Assembly: GCF_036826855.1 (NCBI RefSeq)
Contig: NZ_CP104578.1
Coordinates: 5,429,501 to 5,493,500, forward strand
Source of the DNA: Streptomyces sp. SJL17-4
GTDB lineage: Bacteria > Actinomycetota > Actinomycetes > Streptomycetales > Streptomycetaceae
Length of the DNA stretch: 64,000 nucleotides
Direction of reading: 5' to 3'
In this document: in pieces, positions 7,732-16,259 of the stretch
Position numbering within the stretch: position 1 is the stretch's first letter
Layout of the letters: the number at the start of each line of letters is the position of its first letter
Translations under genes and position numbers: made by a program
Notes under the pieces: generated by a model
The model's database searches: none
What the model was told of the DNA's origin: nothing
Seen by the model: only the letters and a program-made list of their open reading frames with translations

Positions 7732-8712
7732 GTGTCGTTCATCGAACTGGAGAACCTGGAGAAGGTCTTCACGGTCCGCCGCAAAGCCGGCCTCCTCCGC
7801 CGCGAGAGGAAGGAGGTCAGGGCGGTCGACGGCATCAGCTTCGCCGTCGAGCGCGGGGAGATGGTCGGCTACATCGGCCCGAACGGCGCGGGGAAGTCGA
7901 CGACGATCAAGATGCTGACGGGCATCCTCACCCCCAGCGGCGGCCGGCTGCGGGTCGCGGGCATCGATCCGGCGCGCGAACGCACCCGTCTCGCGCAACG
8001 GATCGGGGTGGTCTTCGGCCAGCGGACGACGCTCTGGTGGGACCTGCCGCTGAGGGACTCGTACCGGCTGATGCACCGGATGTACCGCATCCCCGACGCC
8101 CGCTTCCGGGAGAACCTGGACCGGTGCGTGGAACTCCTGGAGCTGGCGGAGCTGCTGGAGGTCCCCGTACGGCAGCTGTCGCTGGGGCAGCGGATGCGCG
8201 GGGACATCGCGGCGGCGCTCCTCCACGACCCGGAGGTGCTGTACCTCGACGAGCCGACGATCGGCCTCGACGTGGTGTCGAAGGCGAGGGTGAGGGAGTT
8301 CCTGAGCCACCTCAACACCACCCAGGGCACGACGGTCCTGCTGACCACCCACGACCTCACGGACATCGAGCAGCTGTGCTCGCGGGTGATGGTGATCGAC
8401 CACGGGCGGCTGATGTACGACGGCGAGCTGGCGGGCCTGCACGCGGTGGGCGAGAGCGAGCGGCTCCTGGTGGTGGACCTGGAGCGGGAACTGCCGCCGA
8501 TCGCGGACGTGCAGGGAGCCCGCTTCGTGCGGTCCGAGGGCCCCCGCCAGTGGCTCGCCTTCCCGGCGACGACGTCGGCGGCACCGCTGGTGGCGGCGGT
8601 GGCGGCGAAGTATCCCCTGCTCGACCTGTCGGTGCGGGAGCCGGACATCGAGACGGTGATCGCGAAGATGTACGGGGGAACTCGGGACGAGCGCCGGGAG
8701 TCCCTGATGTAG
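7732..8712 (+). CDS. ABC transporter ATP-binding protein of the ABC-2 exporter
   Basis: 326 residues. Walker A is GPNGAGKST (about 50-58). The signature is LSLGQRMRG, Walker B is VLYLDEPTIGLD, and the H-loop sits in LLTTHD. A ~75-residue C-terminal extension ends with DIETVIAKMYGG, typical of DUF990-associated ATPases. It energises the two permeases encoded immediately upstream. GTG is the start codon, 7 bp after the permease stop. The DUF445 gene begins 12 bp after its stop, so it may belong to the same transcript. Confidence 0.93.
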   Translation: MSFIELENLEKVFTVRRKAGLLRRERKEVRAVDGISFAVERGEMVGYIGPNGAGKSTTIKMLTGILTPSGGRLRVAGIDPARERTRLAQRIGVVFGQRTTLWWDLPLRDSYRLMHRMYRIPDARFRENLDRCVELLELAELLEVPVRQLSLGQRMRGDIAAALLHDPEVLYLDEPTIGLDVVSKARVREFLSHLNTTQGTTVLLTTHDLTDIEQLCSRVMVIDHGRLMYDGELAGLHAVGESERLLVVDLERELPPIADVQGARFVRSEGPRQWLAFPATTSAAPLVAAVAAKYPLLDLSVREPDIETVIAKMYGGTRDERRESLM

Positions 8713-8724
8713 GAGGTCAGGCCA

Positions 8725-9993
8725 ATGGTGAGTTTTTCGTACACGGCGGCGGACGAGGAGAAGAGCAGAGGCGTCCGCCGCATGAAGTCGCTGGCGACGT
8801 CGCTGCTGCTCGTCGTGGCCGTGATCTACGCCCTGGCGACCTGGGCGGAGAACGCGGGCTGGGGGGCCTGGGCCGGCTATGTCGCGGCGGCGGCGGAGGC
8901 CGGCATGGTCGGCGCACTGGCGGACTGGTTCGCGGTGACGGCGCTGTTCCGGCGGCCGCTGGGCCTGCCGATCCCGCACACGGCGATCATCCCGACGAAG
9001 AAGGACCAGCTGGGCGCGTCGCTGGGCCATTTCGTGGGCGAGAACTTCCTCTCCCCGGATGTCGTGCGGGGCAGGCTGGCGGCCCTGGGCATCGGGCGCC
9101 GCCTCGGCGAGTGGCTGGCGGACCCGGCGCACGCGGACCGGGTGACGGCGGAGGCGTCGACGGCGCTGCGGGGCGCGCTGACCGTCCTGCGCGACTCGGA
9201 CGTGCAGGCGGTCGTGGGCGAGGCGATCACCCGGCGGGCGGAGGCGGCGGAGATCGCGCCGGGCCTGGGCAAGACGCTGGAGAAGATCGTCTCCGACGGC
9301 GCCCACCACCGGGCGGTCGACCTGGTGTGCACCCGGGCCCACGACTGGCTGGTCACCCACGGGGACTCGGTGATGGACGCGGTGCAGGGCGGGGCGCCGG
9401 GCTGGACCCCTCGCTTCGTGGACAAGCGCATCGGGGAGCGGGTCTACAAGGAGCTCCTCCGCTTCGTGACGGAGATGCGGGACATGCCGGCGCACCCGGC
9501 GCGCGGGGCGATCGACCGCTTCCTCACCGACTTCGCGGCCGACCTCCAGGCGGACACGGACACCCGGGCCCGCGTCGAACGCCTGAAGTCGGACCTGTTG
9601 GCCCGCCCGGAGGTCCAGGACATCATCGCCTCGGCCTGGGCCTCGGTCCGCTCCCTGATCATCGCGGCGGCGGAGGACGACCGCAGCCAACTCCGCCTCC
9701 GCGCCCGCGCGTCCCTGATCTCCCTGGGCAACCGCCTGTCGACGGACGCCCGCCTCCAGTCGAAGGTGGAGGGCTGGGCGGAGGACGCGGCGGCGTACGT
9801 GGTGACGACGTACCGCTACGAGATCACGTCCCTGATCACGGACACGGTGGCGGGCTGGGACGCCACGCAGACCTCGAAGAAGATCGAGGCGAACATCGGC
9901 CGCGACCTCCAGTTCATCCGCATCAACGGCACGGTGGTGGGAGCACTGGCGGGCCTGCTGATCTACACGATCAGCCATGGGGTGGGAGGCTGA
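8725..9993 (+). CDS. DUF445 family membrane protein
   Basis: 422 residues. A transmembrane helix lies at about 24-44, then GAWAGYVAAAAEAGMVGALADWFAVTALFRRPLG, the DUF445 hallmark (ADWFAVTALF), followed by IPHTAIIPTKKDQLGASLG. A long, largely helical region with HADRVTAE and FIRINGTVVG motifs ends in a C-terminal hydrophobic hairpin (VVGALAGLLIYTIS). The family (YjiN-like) is membrane-bound with no firmly established function. The ATG lies 12 bp after the ABC ATPase stop with an AGGAGG-like site, so it is probably the last gene of the exporter operon. Confidence 0.87.
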   Translation: MVSFSYTAADEEKSRGVRRMKSLATSLLLVVAVIYALATWAENAGWGAWAGYVAAAAEAGMVGALADWFAVTALFRRPLGLPIPHTAIIPTKKDQLGASLGHFVGENFLSPDVVRGRLAALGIGRRLGEWLADPAHADRVTAEASTALRGALTVLRDSDVQAVVGEAITRRAEAAEIAPGLGKTLEKIVSDGAHHRAVDLVCTRAHDWLVTHGDSVMDAVQGGAPGWTPRFVDKRIGERVYKELLRFVTEMRDMPAHPARGAIDRFLTDFAADLQADTDTRARVERLKSDLLARPEVQDIIASAWASVRSLIIAAAEDDRSQLRLRARASLISLGNRLSTDARLQSKVEGWAEDAAAYVVTTYRYEITSLITDTVAGWDATQTSKKIEANIGRDLQFIRINGTVVGALAGLLIYTISHGVGG

Positions 9994-10043
9994 GGGGCGG
10001 GGGGCTGAGGTGCGGGGGCTGCGGGGGCTGAGGGGCGGGGCTC

Positions 10044-10343
10044 CTACTTCCCGCGGGTGACGGCCCAGGAGGCGGCGGCCATGCCCCCGGCGACGGAGAA
10101 CACGGCGGGCCAGGCGCCGATCTTCTTGGCGAGCGGGTGGGATCCGGCGAAGGCGGCGACGTAGGCGGCGCCGAGCCCGGCGGCCACCTTGGCCCCACCG
10201 ACCTGCTGCCACTCCCGGGCGGCGACGGCCCCGGCCCCGGCGAGCACGACCCCACCGAGGGGCCGCTTCTTGGTCCACCGAGCGACGGCGTAACCACCGA
10301 CGAGTCCGGCGGCGGCTATGGCGGGGGCGGGGATGCGGGGCAT
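10044..10343 (-). CDS. Small conserved membrane protein, unknown function
   Basis: 99 residues. Three Ala/Gly-rich hydrophobic stretches (about 8-20, 29-45, 55-90) alternate with basic segments such as ARWTKKRPLG. ATG 10343 was chosen because the frame upstream of it (to 10481) lacks hydrophobic character. It is convergent with the DUF445 gene and is followed upstream by the winged-helix gene on the same strand. I do not recognise a named family. Confidence 0.6.
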   Translation of the reverse strand: MPRIPAPAIAAAGLVGGYAVARWTKKRPLGGVVLAGAGAVAAREWQQVGGAKVAAGLGAAYVAAFAGSHPLAKKIGAWPAVFSVAGGMAAASWAVTRGK

Positions 10344-10381
10344 GACGGGGCCTTTCGGTTCGACGGGTTCGTCCTCCGAGC

Positions 10382-11413
10382 CTACGAGGTGCGGTCCGGC
10401 GAACGCCCGGCGCACTCCTGACAGAGGACCTCGTCGGCGAGGGGCCGGAACAGCATGGGCTGGATGTGGTCGCCGGAACACTCCCGTGTCCCTTGGAGCC
10501 GGACGGAGAGCCGATCACCGGATACGGATACGGATACGGATACGGATACGGGCTGTGTCGGCAGGACGCGGGGCGGCACGTCGCGCAGCAGGTACCGGAC
10601 GAGCCCGCCGGGCCGGTGTACGGGCGTCCCGGCGCCGGGCAGGCCACGGAGGACGTGCTCGTGGATGTCGGCGGAGGTGTGCTCGGCATCGAGCCAGCGC
10701 GCGGCAAGACGGGCGAGCTCGTCGCGCATGCCGGGCGGGATGTGGCGGAGGGCGGGGGAGAGGAGGGGCAGCGCGCCGACGAGGGCGCGGGCTTCGTCGA
10801 GGTGGGGGCTGGTAGGCGCCCCATCGACAGCCACGGGTGCAGGCGCAGTCTCTTCGACGACGACGTCGACCGCTTGGGCTGCTTCGAGCGTCCCGGCCGT
10901 CCCGGCCGTCCCGACCGTCCGTGCGGTCCCGGCCGGAAGGTTGGAGGTGTCTTCCGGAAGGTCTTTATCTGGATGACCGTCGGTCGACGGGGTGGTCGGC
11001 TGACCGGCGGCCGGTTTCAGGGGACTCGGTGCGACCTGCGGGTTTACGAGGCTGGTGCAGGTAGGGACGGGTGTCTGCGCAAGAAGCTTGACGGCCTGGT
11101 CGAAGGTCAACGGGACGCTGGAGACAAGCTGTTGGGTCGTCCAGAGCCCCTCAGGCCCCTGGACGCGCCGCTCGTGCACGAACCCCTCGTCCTTGAGCTG
11201 CCGCTTGGCGCGGGTGAACGCGCATCCCCCGATCCGGGCACGTTTGGCGGTCCCGGAGAGCGACTCGCGAGCGTCGAGGGGGAGGGAGAGCTGCCAGGTC
11301 AGGATCCGAACGGCGTCGGAATTGAGCCGAGGATGCCGAATGATCTCGTGCGAGAACTGACTGAAAGCACGGGAGGGCGAGTTAAAGTGCCGGTAGATCA
11401 CGGTGGACGCCAT
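10382..11413 (-). CDS. Winged-helix DNA-binding protein with C-terminal Cys/His motif
   Basis: 343 residues from ATG 11413. Residues 1-120 (YRHFNSPSRAFSQFSHEIIR, then RLNSDAVRILTWQLSLP, then RARIGGCAFTRAKRQLKDEG) form a winged helix-turn-helix of a type common in Streptomyces. A Pro/Thr/Ala linker follows, then a helical region LARLAARWLDAEHTSADIHE and a C-terminal CSGDH...CQEC pattern that could bind zinc. The linker contains (Val-Ser)5, encoded by a perfect 6-bp microsatellite. The architecture resembles plasmid or element-borne regulators, but no replication or transfer gene is nearby. It is probably a regulator; the target is unknown. Confidence 0.72.
   Translation of the reverse strand: MASTVIYRHFNSPSRAFSQFSHEIIRHPRLNSDAVRILTWQLSLPLDARESLSGTAKRARIGGCAFTRAKRQLKDEGFVHERRVQGPEGLWTTQQLVSSVPLTFDQAVKLLAQTPVPTCTSLVNPQVAPSPLKPAAGQPTTPSTDGHPDKDLPEDTSNLPAGTARTVGTAGTAGTLEAAQAVDVVVEETAPAPVAVDGAPTSPHLDEARALVGALPLLSPALRHIPPGMRDELARLAARWLDAEHTSADIHEHVLRGLPGAGTPVHRPGGLVRYLLRDVPPRVLPTQPVSVSVSVSVSGDRLSVRLQGTRECSGDHIQPMLFRPLADEVLCQECAGRSPDRTS
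10520..10549. repeat. Perfect (GGATAC)5 microsatellite inside the winged-helix gene
   Basis: Five exact 6-bp units. On the coding strand each is GTATCC, giving Val-Ser repeats. Slippage would change length by two residues without a frameshift. Confidence 0.95.
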
Positions 11414-11429
11414 TTCCACTAGTGGTTCA

Positions 11430-11466
11430 GGCCCCCGCCGATGGCTGCGAACCGCCGGCGGGGGCC
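11430..11466. repeat. Inverted repeat upstream of the winged-helix gene
   Basis: GGCCCCCGCCG pairs with CGGCGGGGGCC across a ~14-nt loop and is followed on the plus strand by TTTT. It lies 17 bp upstream of the winged-helix ATG, inside its probable leader. It may be an autoregulatory site, a leader hairpin, or a terminator for antisense transcripts. No gene occupies the rest of 11414-11712. Confidence 0.6.
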
Positions 11467-11712
11467 GTTTTGCGCGAACGTACCGCACTCAACGTGTCTG
11501 GATCGGCACGGTGAGTCAACACCGCTCGTGTGGGTGACCTTCAGGTGCGTGCTTCAGCGGCCCGCGGCTCGCGGCGAACGGTCACCGGGCGCGGAGGCTC
11601 CACTGACTCCAAGCGGGGCTTATGTGTTGCGGTCTGTCATGCTCAATTCCTTATACAGAAGCATCCGGTGGCGAGCACGAGGCCGCTCGGAGTCGATGTG
11701 AGGGGCGTGGCG

Positions 11713-12411
11713 ATGAAGGCGATCGGGCTGATCGGTGGGATGAGTTGGGAGTCGACAGCGGAGTACTACCGGTTGTTGAACGAGTTCACGCGTGACCACC
11801 TCGGTGGACTCCACTCGGCACGGTGCGTGCTCTACTCGGTGGACTTCGCGGAGATCGAGCAGCTGCAGGTCCAGGGGCGCTGGACGGAGGCCGGCGAGAT
11901 CCTTGCTGCGGCTGCTCGGGCTCTTGAGGCAGCAGGCGCAGACATGGTGCTGATCTGTACCAACACCATGCACAAGGTCGCCGACCAGGTCGAGGCGGCG
12001 GTTTCCATCCCGTTGCTGCACCTGGCCGACGTCACCGCAGAGGCCGTACGGGCGTCGGGCGTGAGCCGAGTCGGCCTGCTGGGCACCGCGTTCACCATGG
12101 AGCAGGAGTTCTATCGAGGCCGACTCGAAGTCGGCGGACTCGATGTACGCATCCCGGACGCCGACGGGCGCGCGTTCGTTCACCGCGTGATCTACGAGGA
12201 GCTCTGCCTGGGCATCGTGCGGGAAGAGTCACGCGACGCCTACCAGAAGATCATCGCGGACTTGGTCGCCGACGGCGCGGAAGGCATCATCTTGGGCTGC
12301 ACGGAGATCGAGCTGCTCATCGATTCCGAGGACAGCCCTGTACCGGTCTTCCCCACGGCAAGACTCCACGCTGCAGCGGCAGTACGCGCAGCGCTATCCG
12401 CATCCCACTGA
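11713..12411 (+). CDS. Aspartate/glutamate racemase family protein
   Basis: 232 residues from ATG 11713 (start GLIGGMSWESTAEYYRLLNE). The two catalytic cysteines of the cofactor-independent Asp/Glu racemase superfamily are visible in the N-terminal LICTNTMHK (about residue 83) and C-terminal IILGCTEIELL (about 196) motifs. The length is typical. It would interconvert L- and D-Asp/Glu or a related amino acid in the cytoplasm. It stands alone before a long intergenic repeat, in an accessory region also holding an Lrp regulator and an LLM oxidoreductase. Substrate cannot be told from sequence. Confidence 0.9.
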   Translation: MKAIGLIGGMSWESTAEYYRLLNEFTRDHLGGLHSARCVLYSVDFAEIEQLQVQGRWTEAGEILAAAARALEAAGADMVLICTNTMHKVADQVEAAVSIPLLHLADVTAEAVRASGVSRVGLLGTAFTMEQEFYRGRLEVGGLDVRIPDADGRAFVHRVIYEELCLGIVREESRDAYQKIIADLVADGAEGIILGCTEIELLIDSEDSPVPVFPTARLHAAAAVRAALSASH

Positions 12412-12460
12412 CAGCCGACGCGCCCCGCAACAGGCGTCCGGGGGTGCGCGTTTCGGGTGG

Positions 12461-12720
12461 GCCTCGGGTGCGGCCGCCCTCTTTCCGAGTGTGGCGCCCT
12501 CCACCACCGCGTCAAGGGCGCTCCCTTCGGTCGCGTCGCTGCGCGATGGGCTGCGCCCACCCTTGACCCGGCGGCGGAGGCCGCCTTTTCACATTCGGAG
12601 GGCGGCCGAGGGCCGGGGCCTACGCAATCCCCCCGGGCAGCGGCCGGGGTGGGGCGGCGTGTGCCGGCCGGTGGGTGGGGGCTTGGCTAGTGGTGGGGGC
12701 CGGTGGGGCCCCGCTGGTCT
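12461..12720 (+). repeat. Dispersed long repeat, copy A (partial)
   Basis: The block begins GCCTCGGGTGCGGCCGCCCT and shares most of its sequence with two further copies at 14786-15228 and 15300-15680. Its first ~165 bp are an imperfect long hairpin: CCGCCCTCTTTCCGAGTGTG faces CACATTCGGAGGGCGG-like bases, with GTCAAGGGCG facing its complement further in. Beyond that it keeps GTGCCGGCCGGTGGGTGGGG and GGCCCCGCTGGTC, also present in the other copies, but lacks ~150 bp between them. No coding potential. Confidence 0.85.
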
Positions 12721-12723
12721 GTC

Positions 12724-12747
12724 TGAGTGAGTGAGTGAGTGAGTGAG
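12724..12747. repeat. (TGAG)6 microsatellite
   Basis: Six perfect tetranucleotide units in the non-coding stretch after copy A and before the Lrp gene end. Confidence 0.95.
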
Positions 12748-12825
12748 TGGTGAGGCGCTGTTCGGAGAAGTCGGCCTGGCGCGCCACTTCCGACCAGCGG
12801 TCATGTGGCGGCGGTCGGCTGTTGG

Positions 12826-13272
12826 TCAGGGCCGCTTGGGTCCGCGGTGGGGCAGTGTTCGGCTGTAGACGACGCTCGTGGTCGTGCTGCCGAAGCCGGC
12901 CAGCTCGTCCATGAGTGTCTCCAGGTGCTCCATGGAGGTCGCGGCCACCTTCAGGGTGTAGCAGTCGTCGCCGGTGGTGCGCAGGCACTCCAGGATTTCG
13001 CGGCGTTCGGCGAGGAGGTGGTGCAGTGGCTGGTGGCGGTTGCCGGGGTACTTCAGGCGGACGACTGCGAGCACCGGGTAACCGACCTTGGCCAGGTCCA
13101 CGTTGGCGTGGTAGCCGGTGATGACGCCCAGCGACTCCAGATTTCGCACCCGCTCGGTGGCGGCCGACGGGCTGAGGCTGACGCGGCGCCCCAGCTCGCT
13201 GAGGGAGATGCGGGCCTCCTGCTGCAGTTGCTCGATGATCGCCCAGTCGATGTCGTCGAGGTTCACGGCCAT
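12826..13272 (-). CDS. Lrp/AsnC family transcriptional regulator
   Basis: 148 residues. The N-terminal HTH is LDDIDWAIIEQLQQEARISL followed by SELGRRVSLSPSAATERVRNLESLGVI. The C-terminal RAM domain includes GYPVLAVVRLKY and TGDDCYTLKVAATSMEHLET. Such proteins form octamers that sense amino acids and control nearby genes. It is divergent from the LLM oxidoreductase gene across a 93-bp gap, so it probably controls that gene, the deaminase-like gene and itself. The amino-acid racemase 0.4 kb away fits an amino-acid theme but is separated by a repeat. Confidence 0.93.
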   Translation of the reverse strand: MAVNLDDIDWAIIEQLQQEARISLSELGRRVSLSPSAATERVRNLESLGVITGYHANVDLAKVGYPVLAVVRLKYPGNRHQPLHHLLAERREILECLRTTGDDCYTLKVAATSMEHLETLMDELAGFGSTTTSVVYSRTLPHRGPKRP

Positions 13273-13365
13273 GACGCGATATTACCGGGAGATTCGCTCC
13301 AGTCAGCTGAAACCACCGGGAAGTTGTGGTTCCCCGCGGCATGATCGCCGCAATAGCCTCGGGGC

Positions 13366-14178
13366 ATGCAACTTGGTGTCAACGTACCGAACTTCGGGCC
13401 GGGGACCGACCCCGGCGTGCTGCGTGAGTGGGCGCGGGTCGTGGCCGGCCTCGGGTTCGACCTGCTGATGGTGTCAGACCATGTAGCTGTCACCCCGGAT
13501 GTGGCGGAGCGGTATCCGGAGCCGTTCTACGACCCGTTCACCACACTGTCCTGGCTGGCCGGGATCAGCGATGGGGAGCTGCGGCTGGGCACGACCGTGT
13601 TGGTGCTGCCGTACCGTCATCCGCTGCTGGCGGCACGGATGGCAAGCAGCCTGCAACGGCTCAGCGGTGGGCGGTTCGTGCTCGGAGTAGGGGTCGGGTG
13701 GGCGAGGCAGGAGTTCGACGCGCTCGGGGTGCCGTTCGGCGCGCGGGGCCGGCTGACCGACGAGTACCTGGGGGTGATGCGTCAGGTGTGGAGGGCGGAG
13801 GACCAAGCCGCGCCTGCGGTGTGGATCGGCGGGCACAGTGCGGCGGCGATCCGGCGGACGGTCAGGTTCGGCGATGCCTGGCATCCGCTGAGGCTTCCGC
13901 TGACGCGGATGCGGTCGGTTCTCGAGGACAACGCGTTGCCGGGCTTCGCGCCACGGATCGCGCTGCGGCTGACCGACGCTCCGGTCGAAGATGCCGAACG
14001 GCCGGCCGGCGTCGGCGACGTGCAGCAGATCGTGGGTGATCTGGCGGAGCTTCGCGGACTCGGTGCCCAGACGGTGGTGCTCGATCCCTATGACGGGGAC
14101 CCTGCTCAGACCCATCGGCCCGAGGCCGCGTGGCGGGCACTCACTGAGGTTGCCGAGCGGTGGAGGATGGCGTCGTGA
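13366..14178 (+). CDS. LLM class (F420- or flavin-dependent) oxidoreductase
   Basis: 270 residues with the bacterial luciferase fold: MQLGVNVPNFGPGTDPG at the start, LGFDLLMVSDHV, LRLGTTVLVLPYRHPLLAARM, LSGGRFVLGVGVGWARQEFD and a C-terminal helical cap. The GVGVGW motif and ~270 length suit the F420-dependent TIGR03619-like group, but cofactor choice is uncertain. It is divergent from the Lrp regulator and overlaps the start of the deaminase-like gene, so the two are translationally coupled. The reaction is unknown. Confidence 0.88.
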   Translation: MQLGVNVPNFGPGTDPGVLREWARVVAGLGFDLLMVSDHVAVTPDVAERYPEPFYDPFTTLSWLAGISDGELRLGTTVLVLPYRHPLLAARMASSLQRLSGGRFVLGVGVGWARQEFDALGVPFGARGRLTDEYLGVMRQVWRAEDQAAPAVWIGGHSAAAIRRTVRFGDAWHPLRLPLTRMRSVLEDNALPGFAPRIALRLTDAPVEDAERPAGVGDVQQIVGDLAELRGLGAQTVVLDPYDGDPAQTHRPEAAWRALTEVAERWRMAS

Positions 14179-14627
14179 TCACCCCTGCTGACGAGGTGCT
14201 GCTGCGGCAGGCCATCGGTATCGCTGCGCGCGCGGTGGAGCTGGGCGACGCGCCGTATGGCTCGCTGCTGGCCGGGCCGGATGGGACGATCCTCGCCGAG
14301 GCGCACAACACGGTCCGGCGGGACGACGACATCACGGCCCATCCGGAGTTGAAGCTGGCCCGGTGGGCGGCCCGTGAGCTGGATACGGACACAGCCGCAC
14401 GCACCACCATGTACACGAGCTGCCAGCCGTGCGGCATGTGCGGCGGCGGCATCGTCCGCTCCGGCATCGGCCGGGTCGTGTACGCGCTCTCCACCGAGCA
14501 ACTCGTCGAACTCAACCCGGAGTCGGGTGACTGGCCGTCGGTGCCACAGGACGGCCCGGCCCTGCTCGACGAGGCACGCGCCCCCATCAACGCCTACTAC
14601 GGTCCAAGCCCCTCGACCGGCACTTGA
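14175..14627 (+). CDS. Nucleoside/cytidine deaminase-like zinc enzyme
   Basis: About 150 residues. GTG 14175 was chosen because GGAGG lies 8 nt upstream and the codon overlaps the LLM stop (GTGA); an in-frame GTG at 14160 is an alternative. The zinc motifs are present as a variant: HPELKLA in place of the usual H/C-A-E, then TSCQPCGMCGGGI supplying the PCxxC cysteines. The APYGSLLAGPDG segment is the nucleotide-side N-terminal block. The His-Pro-Glu variant is common in the GuaD/TadA-like family, so deamination of a nucleobase or pterin-like ring is likely. Its partner LLM enzyme suggests a joint modification pathway. Confidence 0.85.
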   Translation: MITPADEVLLRQAIGIAARAVELGDAPYGSLLAGPDGTILAEAHNTVRRDDDITAHPELKLARWAARELDTDTAARTTMYTSCQPCGMCGGGIVRSGIGRVVYALSTEQLVELNPESGDWPSVPQDGPALLDEARAPINAYYGPSPSTGT

Positions 14628-14785
14628 CCCGCAGGCCCCCTCATGCGCGTGCCACCTGCTGGGGCCTGGCCTTCTCCAAAGCGGGGAGCGTGTCTTCGTC
14701 CAGGGGCGTCGTCACGATCCCTTGGAAGCGTAGGCGAGACGGGTGCGCGCGAAGGGGCAGCCCAGCGGGGCTGGTCAGCAGTTCT

Positions 14786-15228
14786 GCCTCGGGTGCGGCC
14801 GCCCTCTTTCCGAGTGTGGCGGCCTCCACCACCGCGTCAAGGGCGCTCCTTCGTCGCGTCGCTGCGCGATGGCCTTCGGCCACCCTTGACCCGGCGGCGG
14901 AGGCCGCCTTTTCACACTCGGAGGGCGGCCGAGGGCCGGGGCCTACGCGGACTGCTGGGGGGTGGTTGCGCGTCGTGGGCGGCGTGGGGCTTGTGGGTGG
15001 GGTGCGAGGCCGGGCATCGGCGGGGCGTGTGTTGGCTGTGTGCCTGGGTGGGTGGGGGCTTGGTTCGTTGCTCGGGCCGGTGGGTGAAGTCCGGTGGGTT
15101 GGGGGTGCGCGGCAGTTGAATGGGGCGGCCCGGCTTGGCTCAGCGGGTTGCGGCCGGCGGTTGGCTGGGATTCAGGCCCCGCTGGTCCGTGTTCGTGGGT
15201 GGTGGGAGCGGTCGGCGTGAGTTTCTTG
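14786..15228 (+). repeat. Dispersed long repeat, copy B
   Basis: Near full-length copy of about 440 bp. Its hairpin core at 14836-14890 is 55 nt and identical, base for base, to the reverse complement of 15575-15629 in copy C. Distal blocks such as GTTGGGGGTGCGCGG and TTCAGGCCCCGCTGGTC are also shared in the same order. Together with copy C it forms a giant inverted repeat around a ~70-bp centre. No open frame here has family similarity; the region 14628-15713 contains no gene. Confidence 0.88.
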
Positions 15229-15299
15229 CACTTTCGTCGCCCGATTAGGGTGATTCGCCCCCAATGGGGGTTAATTCGGGGGCTGTTACTCGGAGAAAT

Positions 15300-15680
15300 G
15301 CAGAGTTACTCACGCCCCCACCCACCAGGAGTGACCAGCGGGGCCTGAAGCCCCACCCCGACCGACCTTCCGACGCCAAGCGTCGCCCCGCCGCCCCATC
15401 CAACAACCGCGCACCCCCAACCGGCCGACGGAAGCCCATCCCCCTCGGCCGCGAACCAAGCCCCCACCCACCGGCCGGCACACGCACGCGGCGAGCGGCC
15501 CCTGCCCGAAGCCCGGCGGTGACCCCGCCCCCTGGACCGCCCTCCGAGAGTGTTTTCGCTCCTGGAGGTGGTGGGTCAAGGGTGGCCGAAGGCCATCGCG
15601 CAGCGACGCGACGAAGGAGCGCCCTTGACGCACCACCGGAAGGAGCGACTCTCGGAAAGAGGGCGGTCCCACCCGAGCCC
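15300..15680 (-). repeat. Dispersed long repeat, copy C (inverted relative to B)
   Basis: Read on the minus strand, this block is colinear with copy B: the hairpin core at 15575-15629 (identical to B over 55 nt), GTGCCGGCCGGTGGGTGGGG, GTTGGGGGTGCGCGG and TTCAGGCCCCGCTGGTC, ending at a GGTGGGTGGGGGCGTGAGTA boundary also seen at the end of B. Base differences outside the core show divergence since duplication. Confidence 0.88.
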
Positions 15681-15713
15681 CACACACCCGGCCCACCCTG
15701 AGGGCCGGTCGCC

Positions 15714-16199
15714 TCAGCGTTCGGAGGCGTCTCGCCAGTAGTCCGCGAGCATCTCGCCCGGCCACGTCGGCTGAGTCACGGGCCCATGAGGGAGCATTTC
15801 CTGGAACACCGCGACAAGATCGACGACCTGAGTGCCGTCGTCGGCATCGAGATCCACGACGTGCAGGTCGCGCCCGTCGACCTTGAGCAGTCTCGGAAAC
15901 GACGTAGCGAGCCGGGCTGGACGCCGGTGGTTGTGATGCACGAAGGTGCCGGTCGCCGGCCACGCGGGGTTGTCGCGGGGGCTGCGCGCATGGAGCGCGA
16001 CATCCTCCGGGGAGCCCAGGTTGAAGAACCACGTGACCTGAAGGTGGGAGAACTGCTCGATGCCCTGCAAGGTCTCCACGGGGAACTCCGGCCGCAGGCG
16101 GATGACCGATTCCACGCCACCCTTGAAGTCGTCGAGCCGTCCAGAATGGCCCCCGACGACGTCGGCGATGACCGGCACCTCGATGAACTGTGCAGGCAC
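15714..16199 (-). CDS. TrmO/TsaA-like SAM-dependent methyltransferase domain protein
   Basis: 161 residues from GTG 16199. The segment RLRPEFPVETLQGIEQFSHL followed by QVTWFF matches the TrmO (TsaA, YaeB) domain, which methylates N6-threonylcarbamoyl-adenosine 37 in tRNA using SAM. LARLATSFPRLLKVDGRDLH and VDLDADDGTQVVDLVAVF correspond to later family strands. It is a short single-domain form lacking the C-terminal part of E. coli TrmO. It sits against copy C of the long repeat. The exact substrate is uncertain. Confidence 0.78.
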   Translation of the reverse strand: MPAQFIEVPVIADVVGGHSGRLDDFKGGVESVIRLRPEFPVETLQGIEQFSHLQVTWFFNLGSPEDVALHARSPRDNPAWPATGTFVHHNHRRPARLATSFPRLLKVDGRDLHVVDLDADDGTQVVDLVAVFQEMLPHGPVTQPTWPGEMLADYWRDASER

Positions 16200-16259
16200 A
16201 GTTAGCCCTTCTTCCTTATAGGCAACGCCAGTTGTGGCGTCCGGCGGCTCCGACGTCGA

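Noticed and set aside
7468..10824. A 1118-codon minus-strand open frame opposite the ABC ATPase and DUF445 genes
   Set aside because: It is Arg/Pro/Gly-rich shadow coding produced by high GC; the plus strand carries intact family motifs throughout.
11530..11712. N-terminal extension of the racemase
   Set aside because: The extra 61 residues have no family similarity and the typical N-terminus begins at ATG 11713.
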